A stretch of 64,000 bases of DNA from Sycon ciliatum (lineage: Eukaryota; Porifera; Calcarea; Leucosolenida; Sycettidae), in contig NC_088655.1 in NCBI RefSeq assembly GCF_964019385.1, forward strand, positions 14,255,731-14,319,730. Reading direction: 5' to 3'. Positions 42,022 through 53,201 of this stretch are shown one piece after another. The notes under the pieces are model-generated. The model was not told where the DNA came from and did not search any database. It saw nothing but the letters and a program-made list of their open reading frames with translations. How positions within the stretch are numbered: the stretch's first letter is position 1; the number at the start of each line of letters is the position of its first letter. Both the position numbers and the translations under genes were made by a program.

Positions 42022-42765
42022 ACATTTTCGACATTTCACTGTACTTACGATTGGCTGTGCTCTACGCATGAAACACGTGAGCATACGTACATGTACATGT
42101 AGGTATGACACTGAAAGCGTGTTTGTTGTTGAAAAGAGGAGAGCTGCAGCTGCCCTCCATGCCCAGTGCACCAACTAGACTACTTCAAGCCGAGAGTCGA
42201 TTGCGTCATCGGATGTGGATCGATTGTGGTTCCGTGGCATATCCGTGCTCTCCGTGAACTATAAATCAACACATGCTGTGCGCAAGTTAGTTAGCCCAGG
42301 AATGCAGCCACTAGCATTGACAATTTCCTGAATTGTGAGTGACAAAGGTCGGGTACTGATTCAAATCTCTTGCTGCCCAGGAAACGAGAGCTTAGAAGCT
42401 CAGGTCTCTACGCTATGCTCTTTTTTTGCCTAGCTCATCGTGCATGTTATTAGAACTGATGGAAATGTGTTTTTTTTTCCATTGATTGGCTACATCATTG
42501 TATTGCAAAAACGTTTCAATCAGTTCGAATACGAGTTAGGCAAAAGTAAGTGCAGAATTTATTGCAGATTGTTATTTTCTCTCACTTCATCCACTTTTGG
42601 TTTGCTCCTTCTTTTCCTTTTTATCTCCTTATAATCGGATTTTCTGGCCTTTTTGTAGTAATACATTGACCTGCTGAGCCAATGAGGTAAAATTATATTC
42701 CATACAATACGATACAATACAATGATACGATATTGTCCTTGCCTTGATAGTGTACTTGTGCTTAA

Positions 42766-43406
42766 AGGGGAAGTTAAGGCTAAAATCAAATTTTCACCAG
42801 TTGTAGTCTTTGGGGTGCCGAGTCGAATGGTCTTGGTCCGAGGAAGCTGAGACGCTCCCTTCCACCGAAACTGTGTACCTGCCTCCTACTAGATGGGGAT
42901 TTGTATGCAAAATGTCACTAAAAGCGCCAGTTCGTTCTTATAAAAGCACGGATGACCGCGATTGGCCCATATGTTGTAGTCTTTTGGACGCTGAGTCAAC
43001 TGGTTTTGGTCCGAAAAGGCTGCGATGCAGCGTTTGGCCTTTAATCCCAATCAAACATGGTTGAACAAGTGGTCACATGCTCGTGCGTACATCAGTCACC
43101 TGGTCACCATGCCAGCAGGTGACAGTTACTTTCACACCAAGGTTCAACTCAAAGGTTCAACTCGAGTGACAGAAACTTGCCCAAACATTCTGCAAGTAAC
43201 AGCCTGCAGGCACGGTGACCAGGTGACTGGTCTTGGGATTAAAGAAGCGTCCCAGCTTCTTCCGTGGAGGAGACAAACTTGGCCCTCCCTGGCTTCACAT
43301 ATCGACTTTTTGGGTCTAGTTTTCGCGATTCCCCATTCCTTGGGGGGCCATACGAAGAGAACACACTACCGAAACAAATTCCCGGAGTGCCCCTTTAACT
43401 TCCCCT
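42766..43406. mobile_element. TTAA palindromic element, copy 4 (641 bp, diverged)
   Basis: Good left arm; right arm short and diverged, with an AACTTCCCCT end. TTAA at left, TTTA at right. Confidence 0.7.
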
Positions 43407-43409
43407 TTT

Positions 43410-44112
43410 ACTGTTGCCGATGGCCGAATGCATGGTTGCCTGTGGAGCACATTACATACCTTTATAGTCTCCTATAACACGCATCCTGTTCGACGGCAAA
43501 AGAGGCTACAGATTTAGTTTTTCTGCACATTATCAGCAATGACTACTGGTCTTCAGCAACTTGGGTCTCCTGTAACACGCATCCTGTCTATGCTTCCGTA
43601 ATGCTAACATAAGGCTCGGGATAGCACTCGCTACTGATCTTCAGAAAATTGGCCTGACTATCACTCACAATAAGACTGTTGTAATGTTCATCATTCCCAA
43701 GCGGTCACTGGTTTTTCCCACAATTTCATCGTACTGTTGTAGGACATGCTATACGACATCCTTATACCGTACAACACCGTATTGATGTCTGGCGCTGTCG
43801 CCTTCATCTCTGGCGCGGGTGTAATCTTTTGACAAGGTACATGCGTTATAATAGACCAATCCCTTTGGCTGGGTTCGTGAAAAGGGCCACGCGTGCAAGT
43901 CAGCTCGTGTTAAGTGCATGGTTTTGTATTTAGTTGGTATGTGGCAGCTTATGGGACAGAGAGACTTTTGCTCCCCGAGCTTGTGTATGTAAATAGTGTT
44001 TTACGTCGACCATGACGGCTCGCTTTGAATTGCAGAACGGCTGCTCCGATACGAACTCTAAAACCAGAAAAATAATAATGGCTACAATCCCCAACCATAC
44101 CACAACGAACTG
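43410..44112. other. Intergenic stretch, no clear gene
   Basis: One short minus-strand frame (44,139-43,930) has a hydrophobic segment (VVVWLGIVAIIIFLVLEF) but starts inside the inverted repeat and has no support. Confidence 0.35.
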
Positions 44113-44150
44113 ATCAGTTTCCATCTGTTCGAATAACATTCATGAGCTAG

Positions 44151-44236
44151 GCAAAAAAAAGCATAGCGCAGGGCCCTGAGCGAAATAAACGAGAGAGCTT
44201 GGAAGCTCAGGGCCCTACGCTGTGCTTTTTTTGCCT
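44151..44236. repeat. Hairpin with AGGCAAAAAAAAGCATAGCG arms
   Basis: Arms of about 33 bp with GCTCAGGGCCC at the inner end. Pieces of the same sequence recur near 42,380, 44,245, 44,415 and 50,800. Confidence 0.6.
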
Positions 44237-44279
44237 TGATGACCTAGACCAAAAAAAGCATAGGGATGTTATAAATTCT

Positions 44280-44435
44280 TTTAAAAAATCCTTTTTTTTA
44301 AGACATAACCTGGGATTCAAACCCGCACTATCGCGCGCCCTGCATGCATCCCCCGATACACTTCGCATACATTAGTTTGTTTGAGTCACGCCTGGCGCTA
44401 TCCGTATCTACCGGCAAAAAAAGCATAGGATGTTA
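44280..44435 (-). repeat. Dispersed repeat with a tRNA-like B box, copy 1
   Basis: On the minus strand: GATAGTGCGGGTTTGAATCC then ATGTCTTAAAAAA. The GGTTTGAATCC core resembles a pol III B box and an A-rich run follows, as in SINEs. No clear A box. Confidence 0.4.
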
Positions 44436-44870
44436 TACTTCCTCCGTTAACAAAATCTTCGTGATGGATTTGTGAGGGGCTGGTTTGCGCACAAACTGCC
44501 GTGAAATGAGTCGCAGTCACTTTCTTGGCCTTCCCTGGCGGGCCATGAAAGAGGTACGATTCAAGGAAAGCGACCTTTCACAACAAGCCGAGCGGAATCG
44601 ATGGTTGCGCTGTGGAAACATAGGTGATGACAGTTATGGCGAGCGAAACTGAAATACCACTTCTCCGAGGGGATATTGCGTTGCTAAGCCTCTCTACTAC
44701 TGTAGCACTGAGTAAGTTGGAGAGTGATAAAGATCGATCAAACGGAGCAGCGAGGCCACACAATGAGCGAATGAACAAGGAGCTGCTCCGATCGCACGGC
44801 TCAATGAAAATTTTTCTGAGCTCAAGTTCTTGTTCAACCTGCGCAAAGCCCAGATTCGAATGCTAATGAC

Positions 44871-45049
44871 TGTTGTATTATGATGTAATGCATTACGTAG
44901 CCAGGCAAGAGCATGCGCGAGATACGCATCTCGCAGCTGCCTACTTTCATGCAGCATCCTTTAGATGTCGTGGTTCTTATGATTTGCCTACAATGGCCAA
45001 GTGAGAATATAATCCTATCGTAAACAACTAACTTGTTTACCCCGAAACA
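44871..45049 (+). repeat. 5' LTR of the Ty3/Gypsy element
   Basis: 179 bp, TGTTGTATTATG to CCCCGAAACA. Confidence 0.95.
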
Positions 45050-45118
45050 TGGTGTCAGAAGTAAACTAAATAAACGCCCTAGAATTGTCGCAGTAGCGCC
45101 ACCGGTGCAAGAGGTAAA

Positions 45119-48100
45119 ATGGCAGAAGCAGCCGGATTTACCCCGCCGTCGATGGATTGGCAAGCCGCAGATTTACCTGATGAATTCGAGCGGTTCCAAC
45201 AATACTGCCTTCTAGTTTTCCAAGGGCCCTTTTCCGACAAGTCCGACAAGGAAAAGGTCGCCTATGTCATGCTATGGATCGGGAGAACTGGTGTTGATGC
45301 TTTCAATAGTTTCGAGTGGGATAATGCAAGCGACAAATCCAAAGTAGCTGCCGTCTTCAAGAAATTTAATAAGCATTTGCAGCCACGGGTAAATGCACGA
45401 CTGGCTCGGTTTGAGCTTCAGAAATACCGCCAGCAACCCGACGAGTCTGTAGATGATTTCTTTGCGAGGTGTAAGAAGAAGACGTCCAAGTGCAAGTTCA
45501 GGGACGCTCAGGAGACTAACGATCGCCTGATAGAACAGCTAATCGTGGGGACGAAGCACTCGAAAGTGCAAGAACGCCTGCTGGAGGGTGGTAGTGATTT
45601 GACTCTGGACGAAGCGCTTGACAAGGCCCGTACTTATGAAGCAACACAGCGCCACATGGAGCAGCTGTCCACCGCCACCAGCAGCAGCCGTCTACCTGAA
45701 ACGGTTCACGCCATTTCCAAATCTGTGGGACACGCAGACTGCGGCAAATGTGGACGAACCCACCACCCAAGCAAGTGCCCAGCGCACGGCTCCACCTGCA
45801 ACAAATGCGGGAAGGCGAATCACTGGGCAAACGTATGCCGTTCGCAGGGGAGAGACGAGGCACATGGAAGGGGCCAGCAACGCGGACGCTGGCGCCAGAG
45901 GAGCCCCAGCCCGCGGGAGCGCTACCCCCAGAGGAGCCCCAGCCCACGGAGACGCTTCGACGCACTGCATTTCGACGCCGTCATCATCGACAGCGTCGAG
46001 CGTCACCAACCGCCACTAGAGCGAGAGGTGTTCGCGACCCTCAATGTCAGCCTGGACAACACCAACAGACCGGCCACCTTGAGAGCCAAGGTGGATACGG
46101 GCGCCCAGGGCAATATATTGCCGCTGAGAGTGTTCTGCCAAATGTTTCCCCAGCACGTCGGACCAAACGGATACCCAAAGCCGAAGTCCGTGAAGCCGTC
46201 AAGTACCACCCTCACAGCGTACGGCGGATCCAAGATAAAGCAATGCGGAACCCGTCCTATTCCGTGCTCTTACGATGGCAAGAGTCAACTCGCTGACTTC
46301 TACATCACGGACTGCCCTGGCACTGCTATCATCGGCCTCCCGACAGCGACAGCCCTGCAGTTAGTCACGCTGAACTGCGCTGTCCAGGAGAAGCCAGCGA
46401 GCATCCGAGACAAGGACGACCTGATGAAGCAATACCCGAAGTGCTTCGATGGCATTGGGAAATTCCCAGGCAAGTACCACATCACAGTGGACCCCAACGT
46501 CGTCCCGGTTGTACACCCTCCACGCCACCTCCACGCCATCGCACTGAGAGACGAGATCAAGACGGAGCTGGAGGACATGATCCAGAACGGCATCATCACC
46601 AAGATCCAGGAAGGCGAACCAACAGCATGGGTGAACAGCCTCGTGTTCCGCCTCAAAGACAATGGCAAGCTACGCCTGTGCCTAGACCCCAAGGACCTCA
46701 ATCACGCCATCCTGCGAGAGCACCACGTGGTCTCCACCATTGAGGAGATCACCCCGAAGTTGAGAGGTGCCAAAGTGTTCTCGATCGTCGACGTCAAATG
46801 TGGGTACTGGAATGTGGAGCTCGACGACGAATCCAGTTACCTCACCACCTTCAACACACCATTCGGGCGCTACAGATTCCTTCGCATGCCATTCGGCCTC
46901 AAGATGTCGCAAGATGTCTTCCAAGCAAGGATCGACCAGACGTTCGAAGGGTGCTCAGGCGTCACCGGCATCGCAGACGACATCGTCACATACGGGACGT
47001 CAGACGAGGACCATGATCTCAACATGCACCAGATGATGGTTCGCTGCGAACAATCTGGTCTCAAGTTGAACCCAGACAAATGCCGCATCAAAGAGGACAA
47101 GATCAAGTTCTTCGGCATCATCTGCAGCGCTGACGGAATACAGCCCGACCCGAAGAAGGTCTCAGCGCTGAAGCAGATGGAGCACCCCGAGAACGAGGAC
47201 GAGCTCCAGACGTTCCTCGGGCTAGTCACGTACATGAGCCCGTTCATACCGAATGCCAGCACACTGACCGCGCACCTGCGTGAGCTGACCAAGCCAGATA
47301 CACCGTTCGCCTGGACAGACAGCCACCAGCGCACCTTCGACAAGGTCAAGGCCGCCATTTCGACAGAAGTAACGCTCAGTTACTTTGACCCAGGCAAGGC
47401 AACGACACTACAAGTCGACGCTTCCATGAAAGGTCTCGGCGCCACTCTGCTGCAGGACGACAAGCCTGTTGCATTCGCCAGCAAGAAGCTTACCGAGACG
47501 GAGTCTCGCTACGCCAATATTGAGCGTGAGCTCTTAGCTGTCGTATACGGGTGTGAAAGATTCCACACCTACCTATTCGGTCAGTCATTCACAGTAGAAT
47601 CCGACCACAAGCCGCTGGAGTCAATCAAGCTCAAGCACCTCCGCGCAGCCCCGCCGCGTCTACAGCGCATGCTGCTGAAGCTGCAGCCGTACGACATGAC
47701 CATCAAGTACCGCCCCGGAAAGGACATTCCGATCGCAGACGCGCTATCCCGACTGTCGCCAGAGGAAACAGAGCCAATTGAGGACCTCGACGTCAGTGTA
47801 CACGCCGTGTTCCCGCAATTCAGCGATGCAGCGATGACGAGGATCCGCGAGGAGTCGGCTAAAGACGCCGAGATGTCAGCACTGAAGGAGATGATCTTCA
47901 GTGGCTGGCCATCAGAGAGGAGCGCGGTGCCGGCAATTCTGCTCCCGTACTGGAATTTCCGCGACGAGATGAGCACCGAGGACGGTCTCATCCTGAAGAG
48001 CAGTCGCGTCCTGATTCCCCCGCCAATGAGGGGGGAAATCCTCAGCAAGCTGCACGCCAGCCACCAAGGCATAGAGAAGACCAAGCTGCGAGCCAGAACG

Positions 48101-49138
48101 TCCGTCTTCTGGAAGGACATCAACAAGGATATCGAAGCAACTGTCTCATCTTGCACGACGTGCCAGCGCCACCAGAGCAGTCAAGCCAAGGAACCACTGA
48201 TGCAGCCCGATATTCCGCCAAGGGCATGGCACACCTTAGGCACGGACCTGTTCTACCTCGGCGGGTCAGAATACCTCATTGCCGCCGACTACTACTCCAA
48301 GTACTTTATCACCCGGAAGCTGCCTGCCGGACAAGCGACCAGCAGGGCCATCATCCAGCACCTCAAGGAGATTTTCGGTGAGCACGGCATCCCAGCCGTG
48401 CTGAAGTCGGACAACGGGCCGCAATACAGCAGCCATCTGTTCGCGGAGTTTGCTGCCGAATATGGATTCCGCCACAGTACGTCGTCGCCACATCACCCGC
48501 AGAGTAACGGGTTTATCGAATCGCAAGTCAAGATCGCTAAGAGAGCTCTCGAGAAGGCAAGGGAGAGCGGGACCGACCCGCACTTAGCACTGCTGTGCAT
48601 TCGCGCCACCCCAGTGTGCCAGGGCTTACCGTCGCCGGCCGAGATGCTGTTCGGTCGTCAGGTACAGGACAACCTGCCTCGCAAACACCAGCGCGACACT
48701 CGGGACGAGGCCATCCGACAGAAGCTCGAGGAACGGCAGGACCAGCAGAAAGTACACAATGACCAGCGAGCGCAGTCTCTCCGCCCCCTAGTTCCTGGTC
48801 AGCACGTCGGCATCCGCAGCCCGACCACGCACCTGTGGGAACCTGGTATCGTAACCCAGTCTGTCAACGGGCCACGGTCATACATGGTGCAGCCTGACCA
48901 TGGGACAGAAGTGCGGCGCAACCGTACCCACCTCAAAGAGAGGCGGGTCCACTTCCCGCCGGATGCCAGTCTCGCAGGCCCTCAGCCGTCGAGTGACGTG
49001 CCGTCGCCGTGGAGCGACGTTAGCCAGTCTCAGCCGCCGTCACCGTGTGACGTCAGCCAGCCTGCTGAACCTGCCACCCAGCTGTATCGAACACGGTCTG
49101 GCCGCGCAGTCGCACCCAGGTCAATCCTGGATGTGTAG
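45119..49138 (+). CDS. Gag-Pol polyprotein of the Ty3/Gypsy element
   Basis: 1,339 residues in one frame. Parts in order: Gag with two zinc knuckles (about 207-241); aspartic protease with DTGA (about 325); reverse transcriptase with the ADD box (about 617); RNase H (about 760-880); integrase with its HHCC finger (about 978-1017) and DDE core (about 1040-1130). The RT-RNase H-integrase order is that of Ty3/Gypsy, and the protein resembles K02A2.6-like entries common in invertebrates. No envelope gene follows. Confidence 0.95.
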   Translation: MAEAAGFTPPSMDWQAADLPDEFERFQQYCLLVFQGPFSDKSDKEKVAYVMLWIGRTGVDAFNSFEWDNASDKSKVAAVFKKFNKHLQPRVNARLARFELQKYRQQPDESVDDFFARCKKKTSKCKFRDAQETNDRLIEQLIVGTKHSKVQERLLEGGSDLTLDEALDKARTYEATQRHMEQLSTATSSSRLPETVHAISKSVGHADCGKCGRTHHPSKCPAHGSTCNKCGKANHWANVCRSQGRDEAHGRGQQRGRWRQRSPSPRERYPQRSPSPRRRFDALHFDAVIIDSVERHQPPLEREVFATLNVSLDNTNRPATLRAKVDTGAQGNILPLRVFCQMFPQHVGPNGYPKPKSVKPSSTTLTAYGGSKIKQCGTRPIPCSYDGKSQLADFYITDCPGTAIIGLPTATALQLVTLNCAVQEKPASIRDKDDLMKQYPKCFDGIGKFPGKYHITVDPNVVPVVHPPRHLHAIALRDEIKTELEDMIQNGIITKIQEGEPTAWVNSLVFRLKDNGKLRLCLDPKDLNHAILREHHVVSTIEEITPKLRGAKVFSIVDVKCGYWNVELDDESSYLTTFNTPFGRYRFLRMPFGLKMSQDVFQARIDQTFEGCSGVTGIADDIVTYGTSDEDHDLNMHQMMVRCEQSGLKLNPDKCRIKEDKIKFFGIICSADGIQPDPKKVSALKQMEHPENEDELQTFLGLVTYMSPFIPNASTLTAHLRELTKPDTPFAWTDSHQRTFDKVKAAISTEVTLSYFDPGKATTLQVDASMKGLGATLLQDDKPVAFASKKLTETESRYANIERELLAVVYGCERFHTYLFGQSFTVESDHKPLESIKLKHLRAAPPRLQRMLLKLQPYDMTIKYRPGKDIPIADALSRLSPEETEPIEDLDVSVHAVFPQFSDAAMTRIREESAKDAEMSALKEMIFSGWPSERSAVPAILLPYWNFRDEMSTEDGLILKSSRVLIPPPMRGEILSKLHASHQGIEKTKLRARTSVFWKDINKDIEATVSSCTTCQRHQSSQAKEPLMQPDIPPRAWHTLGTDLFYLGGSEYLIAADYYSKYFITRKLPAGQATSRAIIQHLKEIFGEHGIPAVLKSDNGPQYSSHLFAEFAAEYGFRHSTSSPHHPQSNGFIESQVKIAKRALEKARESGTDPHLALLCIRATPVCQGLPSPAEMLFGRQVQDNLPRKHQRDTRDEAIRQKLEERQDQQKVHNDQRAQSLRPLVPGQHVGIRSPTTHLWEPGIVTQSVNGPRSYMVQPDHGTEVRRNRTHLKERRVHFPPDASLAGPQPSSDVPSPWSDVSQSQPPSPCDVSQPAEPATQLYRTRSGRAVAPRSILDV

Positions 49139-49383
49139 GGCCAGAGAGGCCTCATGGACCTGTTCGCTGATGTCACAGTAGCTGAGGTGCCATTGTTATA
49201 TTGTACATAGAGCTATTGTTGGATACTATGTCTCTGTATTGTTAGCACGCCGTCGTGTGCCATTCATGATTGTTACCTTGTACATAGAGCTATTGTTGGA
49301 TGTTATGTTCTATATTGTGAACACGCCGTCATATACGTACGGTATGTTATGTAGGTTGTTAAACTCCTTTATGACGAAGGGGA

Positions 49384-49562
49384 TGTTGTATTATGATGTA
49401 ATGCATTACGTAGCCAGGCAAGAGCATGCGCGAGATACGCATCTCGCAGCTGCCTACTTTCATGCAGCATCCTTTAGATGTCGTGGTTCTTATGATTTGC
49501 CTACAATGGCCAAGTGAGAATATAATCCTATCGTAAACAACTAACTTGTTTACCCCGAAACA
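49384..49562 (+). repeat. 3' LTR of the Ty3/Gypsy element
   Basis: 179 bp, same as the 5' copy; followed by the ATGAC duplication. Confidence 0.95.
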
Positions 49563-50174
49563 ATGACCATGTATTCTTTCAGAAGTCTGCAGTCCGATGC
49601 AAGTCTCGTTGCTAAAGAAAGTCGACTGGACTTGCTAGCCGCTGCCGTTCAGTGCTGGCAGGGGTATCCATCAGAGAAAATTGAATCAGTTTGGCTGTGC
49701 CTTTACTCCTCGTTTCGCGGAGTTCTGGAGAGCGAAGATGAAACCAGGGAGTCGTAAAATATTTTTACGACCCCATGGTGGAAACGAGGAATCGCCATCG
49801 CGGCGGATCACACAGCTTGAAAGCCAACTACTTACTTGAACGACGGCGACATCAAGGTCAGCGGAGTGTGATCAAAGAAGCCGCGCCAAGGCTGAAACGA
49901 GCTGAACAATGATTCGAGAGAGATGACGACTCGCGTGCAGCAGATGACGACAGCGACGCAGGGTCAAAAATGAGTCAAGCGAAAGCGACGCAAACTGAAC
50001 TCTCTGCTCATTCCGCCAACAGTTTCTCTTGCAAAGACGCTGTACATAGGCTGAATCACTTTCGTCCAGTGATTTGCAGTCGATACAAACTGTTCTTGAC
50101 CTGTTCTAAGCGTTTTCATATCCATCAAAATCCATCACGAAGTTTTTGTTAACGGAGGAAGTAAAATTTTCAAT

Positions 50175-50600
50175 TCTATTTTTTTTTCAGGCATATCCTG
50201 GGATTCGAACCCGCACTATGGCCCTACATGCATTCCCCCATACACTTCGCATTCATACCCATTCTTCCAAGTTGTTTCACATTGTGATCTTGCATTTGAA
50301 AGCCCTATTTGAATATGCATTGTGGCCAGCCGTCTTTGATGGCACGGTACGGTAGGGGATAGGTACGGGACAGGTACGATCGAGGGTAATACGACACCGT
50401 CTCCCGTACCGTACCATCTAACACAGCTGGCCACATACAGCTGCCCGCAATATTCAAATAGGGCTTTCAAACGCAAGATAATAACGTGAAGCAACTTGGA
50501 AGAATGGGTATGAATGCGAAGTGTATGGGGGAATGCATGTAGGGCGATAGTGCGGGTTCGAATCCCAGGATATGCCTGAAACAAAATAGGAGAATTGAAA
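50175..50600. repeat. Inverted pair of tRNA-like B-box repeats
   Basis: Two copies in opposite orientation (about 50,189-50,330 and 50,440-50,577), each with GGGTTCGAATCCCAGGATAT and GCGAAGTGTATGGGGGAATG. Centre holds GTACGGTA-rich sequence. A third, diverged copy is at 50,850-51,010. Confidence 0.65.
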
Positions 50601-50799
50601 AAATTATAATATCCTTTGCTTTTTTGCCGTCAGATACGGATAGCACCAGGCGTGACACAAACACACAAACAAACACCAAATTAAAGCTGTGTGGACCCTG
50701 GCTAGCGCCAGACGTTACTGAAGTAACGTCTTCTGCATAGCTACGGGAATAAACTCTCTTTGCATTCTAGGGTAACACGACACCGTCTACCACATTGAT

Positions 50800-51050
50800 G
50801 ACCTAGGCAAAAAAGCACAGGGATGTTATAACTTTTTGATTTCTCCTATTTTTTCAAGGCATAACCTAGGATTCGAACCCACACTAGTGCACTATCGCCA
50901 TGCATGCATTACCCCGATACACTTCGCATACATACTCCTTCTTCCAAGTTGCTTCATGTTATGATCTTGCATTTGAAAGCCCTGTATGAATATTGTGGCC
51001 AGCTGTTTTTGATGGTAGGGTACGGGATAGCGCCAGGCATGCCGACGTCG
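50800..51050 (-). repeat. Dispersed repeat with a tRNA-like B box, further copy
   Basis: Minus strand reads GGGTTCGAATCCTAGGTTAT. Same flanks as 44,280-44,435. Confidence 0.5.
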
Positions 51051-51056
51051 ACAGCA

Positions 51057-52200
51057 CATTCCAAATGGACACCACATATATCAAATGGACATCGTACATT
51101 TCAAAATGGGCGCCATCCATTTCAAATGGGCGCCATACATTTCAAATGGACCCCATACATTTCAAATGGACAACATACATTTCAAATTTGCTTGTTGTTT
51201 TCAAATGGGTACCATACACTTCAAATGAATATCATACATTTCAAATGGGCACCATACATTTCAAATGGACATCATACATTTCAGTTGTGCCCCATACACG
51301 TCAGATGTACACCACACATTTCAAATGGGCACCGTACATTTCAAATAGATAGTATACACTTCATATGAGCACCATGCATTTCAAATGGGTGCCACACATT
51401 TCAAATGGGCACCATACATTTCAAATGAGCACCATACATTTCAAATGGGCACCATACATTTCAGTTGGGCCCCATACACATCAGATGAACACCACACATT
51501 TCAAATGGGCATCATACATTTCAAATGGGTATTATACACTCCATATGACCACCATACATTTCAAATGGGCACCATACATTTCAAATGGGCGCCATACATT
51601 TCAAATGGGCACCATACATTTCAAATGGGCGCCATACATTTCAAATGGGCACCATACATTTCAAATGGGCACCATACATTTCAAATGGGCACCATACATT
51701 TCAAATGGGCGCCATACATTTCAAATGGGCACCATACATTTCAAATGGGCACCATACATTTCAAGTGGGCACCATACATTGTACATTTCAAATGGGCACC
51801 ATACATTTCAGTTGCGCCCCATACACGTCAGATGTACACCACACATTTCAAATGGGTGCCATACACTTCAAATGGGCACCATACATTTCAAATGGGCACC
51901 ATACATTTCAAATGGGCACCATACATTTCAAATGGGCACCATACATTTTAAATGGGCACCATACATTTCAAATGGGCGCCATACATTTCAAATGGGCACC
52001 ATACATTTCAAATGGGCACCATACATTTCAAGTGGGCACCATACATTGTACATTTCAAATGGGCACCATACATTTCATATGGGCACCATACATTTCAAAT
52101 GGGCACCATACATTTCAAATGGGCACCATACATTTCAAATGGGCACCATACATTTCAAACGGGCACCATACATTTCAAGTGGACACCATACATTTTAAAT
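51057..52200. repeat. 20-bp minisatellite (ACCATACATTTCAAATGGGC)
   Basis: About 57 copies. The central copies are near identical and the left ones more varied. The unit has no stop in any plus frame, so all three plus frames stay open for 180-277 codons and give the same cyclic 20-residue repeat. Minus frames meet TGA in every unit. Confidence 0.97.
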
Positions 52201-52826
52201 GGCAGCAAAAATGCCCCCAAACCTGAAAAATTTGGCGATAGGTCTCCCCTACTGACCCAATTTAGTGTGCGAATTTTTGGTGTAGAATTTTTATTACTTT
52301 CCAAGACTTTTGTCTTGAGTTTTAGAAATTCAGTCTGATTTGAGTGAAGTCCTAAATACCCTTTTCCCACCCCTATAAATGACAGGTGTTCCGTTCCATA
52401 TTTGTCAATCAGACAATGAACCAAGGAGAGATCATGGCCATCAGTGCAACGATATTTTCAACAGTATTCTAGATTGAAAATGGCCATGATTCAATCCTCA
52501 ATTCACTGCTGACTGACCCCCAAGGACAGGTTTGTGGCAGGCAGCTGCTGGCGACTCCATGTTGATAGATTGCAGTTACCGTCAACGCGAGATAATTGTT
52601 TCCGTTCCGCTGTAACTGCATTGTGGACACTCAGGTAGAGCAGAGAAACATTGTCGGAAAGCACATCGGGGAAACATGGGCATTCCGATATCATAAAAGA
52701 ATCTCCAAAATTGCATACCATCACAACCATTTACTGCGGAGCATCAAACGGGTAGTCTCCCCGTTTTCTGTGACTATTCATAATCTGCAATGCCGCTAAT
52801 CTGCCCCTCTAGACTTCCTTACAGTA

Positions 52827-52989
52827 CAGTCGGACACCGAAGAACGTCAAAAAAACGACCAGGCTAGGATTTCATCAAGCACAGCATACCAATATATTAT
52901 ACACAGTGACTCAACTGTGCACGGACTGCCATACATGAAAATAAGAGCAATCTAGGCTAGGAGCAACACAGTTCTTCGGCGACCGACTG
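52827..52989. mobile_element. pogo/Tigger-like MITE, 163 bp
   Basis: Ends CAGTCGGACACCGAAGAAC and inverse CAGTCGGTCGCCGAAGAAC, TA on both sides. Confidence 0.75.
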
Positions 52990-53201
52990 TACTGCATAGA
53001 CACAACATGTGGCCATCTGGTTGCCTGAGAGAGCTGGGAGGTTTTGCATGCAAACTATGATCCCACTTCACAAGCACTATTGGACATGTGTCAGATTAAA
53101 ATGTCCCAATGCAGTTCATTGACTGAAGCACAAGCGTCAATCGACAAACCCGGAGAAGCCAAGCCATTACAAATGCACATCACACTAACCAGTGACCATT
53201 C

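Larger units (their letters stand above)
42425..44160. repeat. Inverted repeat pair, possible eroded TIR element
   Basis: Left TTTTTGCCTAGCTCAT with GTTATTAGAAC and GATGGAAA; right arm (44,113-44,160) the inverse with small changes. A TTAA element sits between. No transposase or target duplication seen. Confidence 0.4.
44871..49562 (+). mobile_element. Ty3/Gypsy LTR retrotransposon, looks whole
   Basis: Two 179-bp LTRs (44,871-45,049 and 49,384-49,562), starting TG and ending CA and identical by eye. Target duplication ATGAC on both sides. A primer-binding site resembling the initiator-tRNA-Met type begins right after the 5' LTR, and a purine-rich tract precedes the 3' LTR. One long reading frame lies between. 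The identical LTRs suggest a recent insertion. Confidence 0.95.
44438..50161. mobile_element. CTTCCTCCGT TIR element, copy 2, split by an LTR retrotransposon
   Basis: TIR CTTCCTCCGTTAACAAAA with CTTCGTGATGGA, TA on both sides. Without the retrotransposon and one copy of its 5-bp duplication it would be about 1,030 bp, close to copy 1 (958 bp). Right of the insertion a plus-strand frame has FRSLQSDASLVAKESRLDLL, matching copy 1's protein stretch. Confidence 0.75.

Noticed and set aside
50560-50580. True tRNA gene from the GGTTCGAATCC box
   Set aside because: No cloverleaf could be drawn: no A box, D arm or matching acceptor stem upstream.
51057-52200. CRISPR array
   Set aside because: Direct head-to-tail 20-bp units without unique spacers, in an intron-bearing animal genome.
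51365-52226. Repeat-protein gene of 188-277 codons
   Set aside because: The frames are forced open by the 20-bp satellite; there is no start context, promoter or non-repeat domain. Kept only as a finding.
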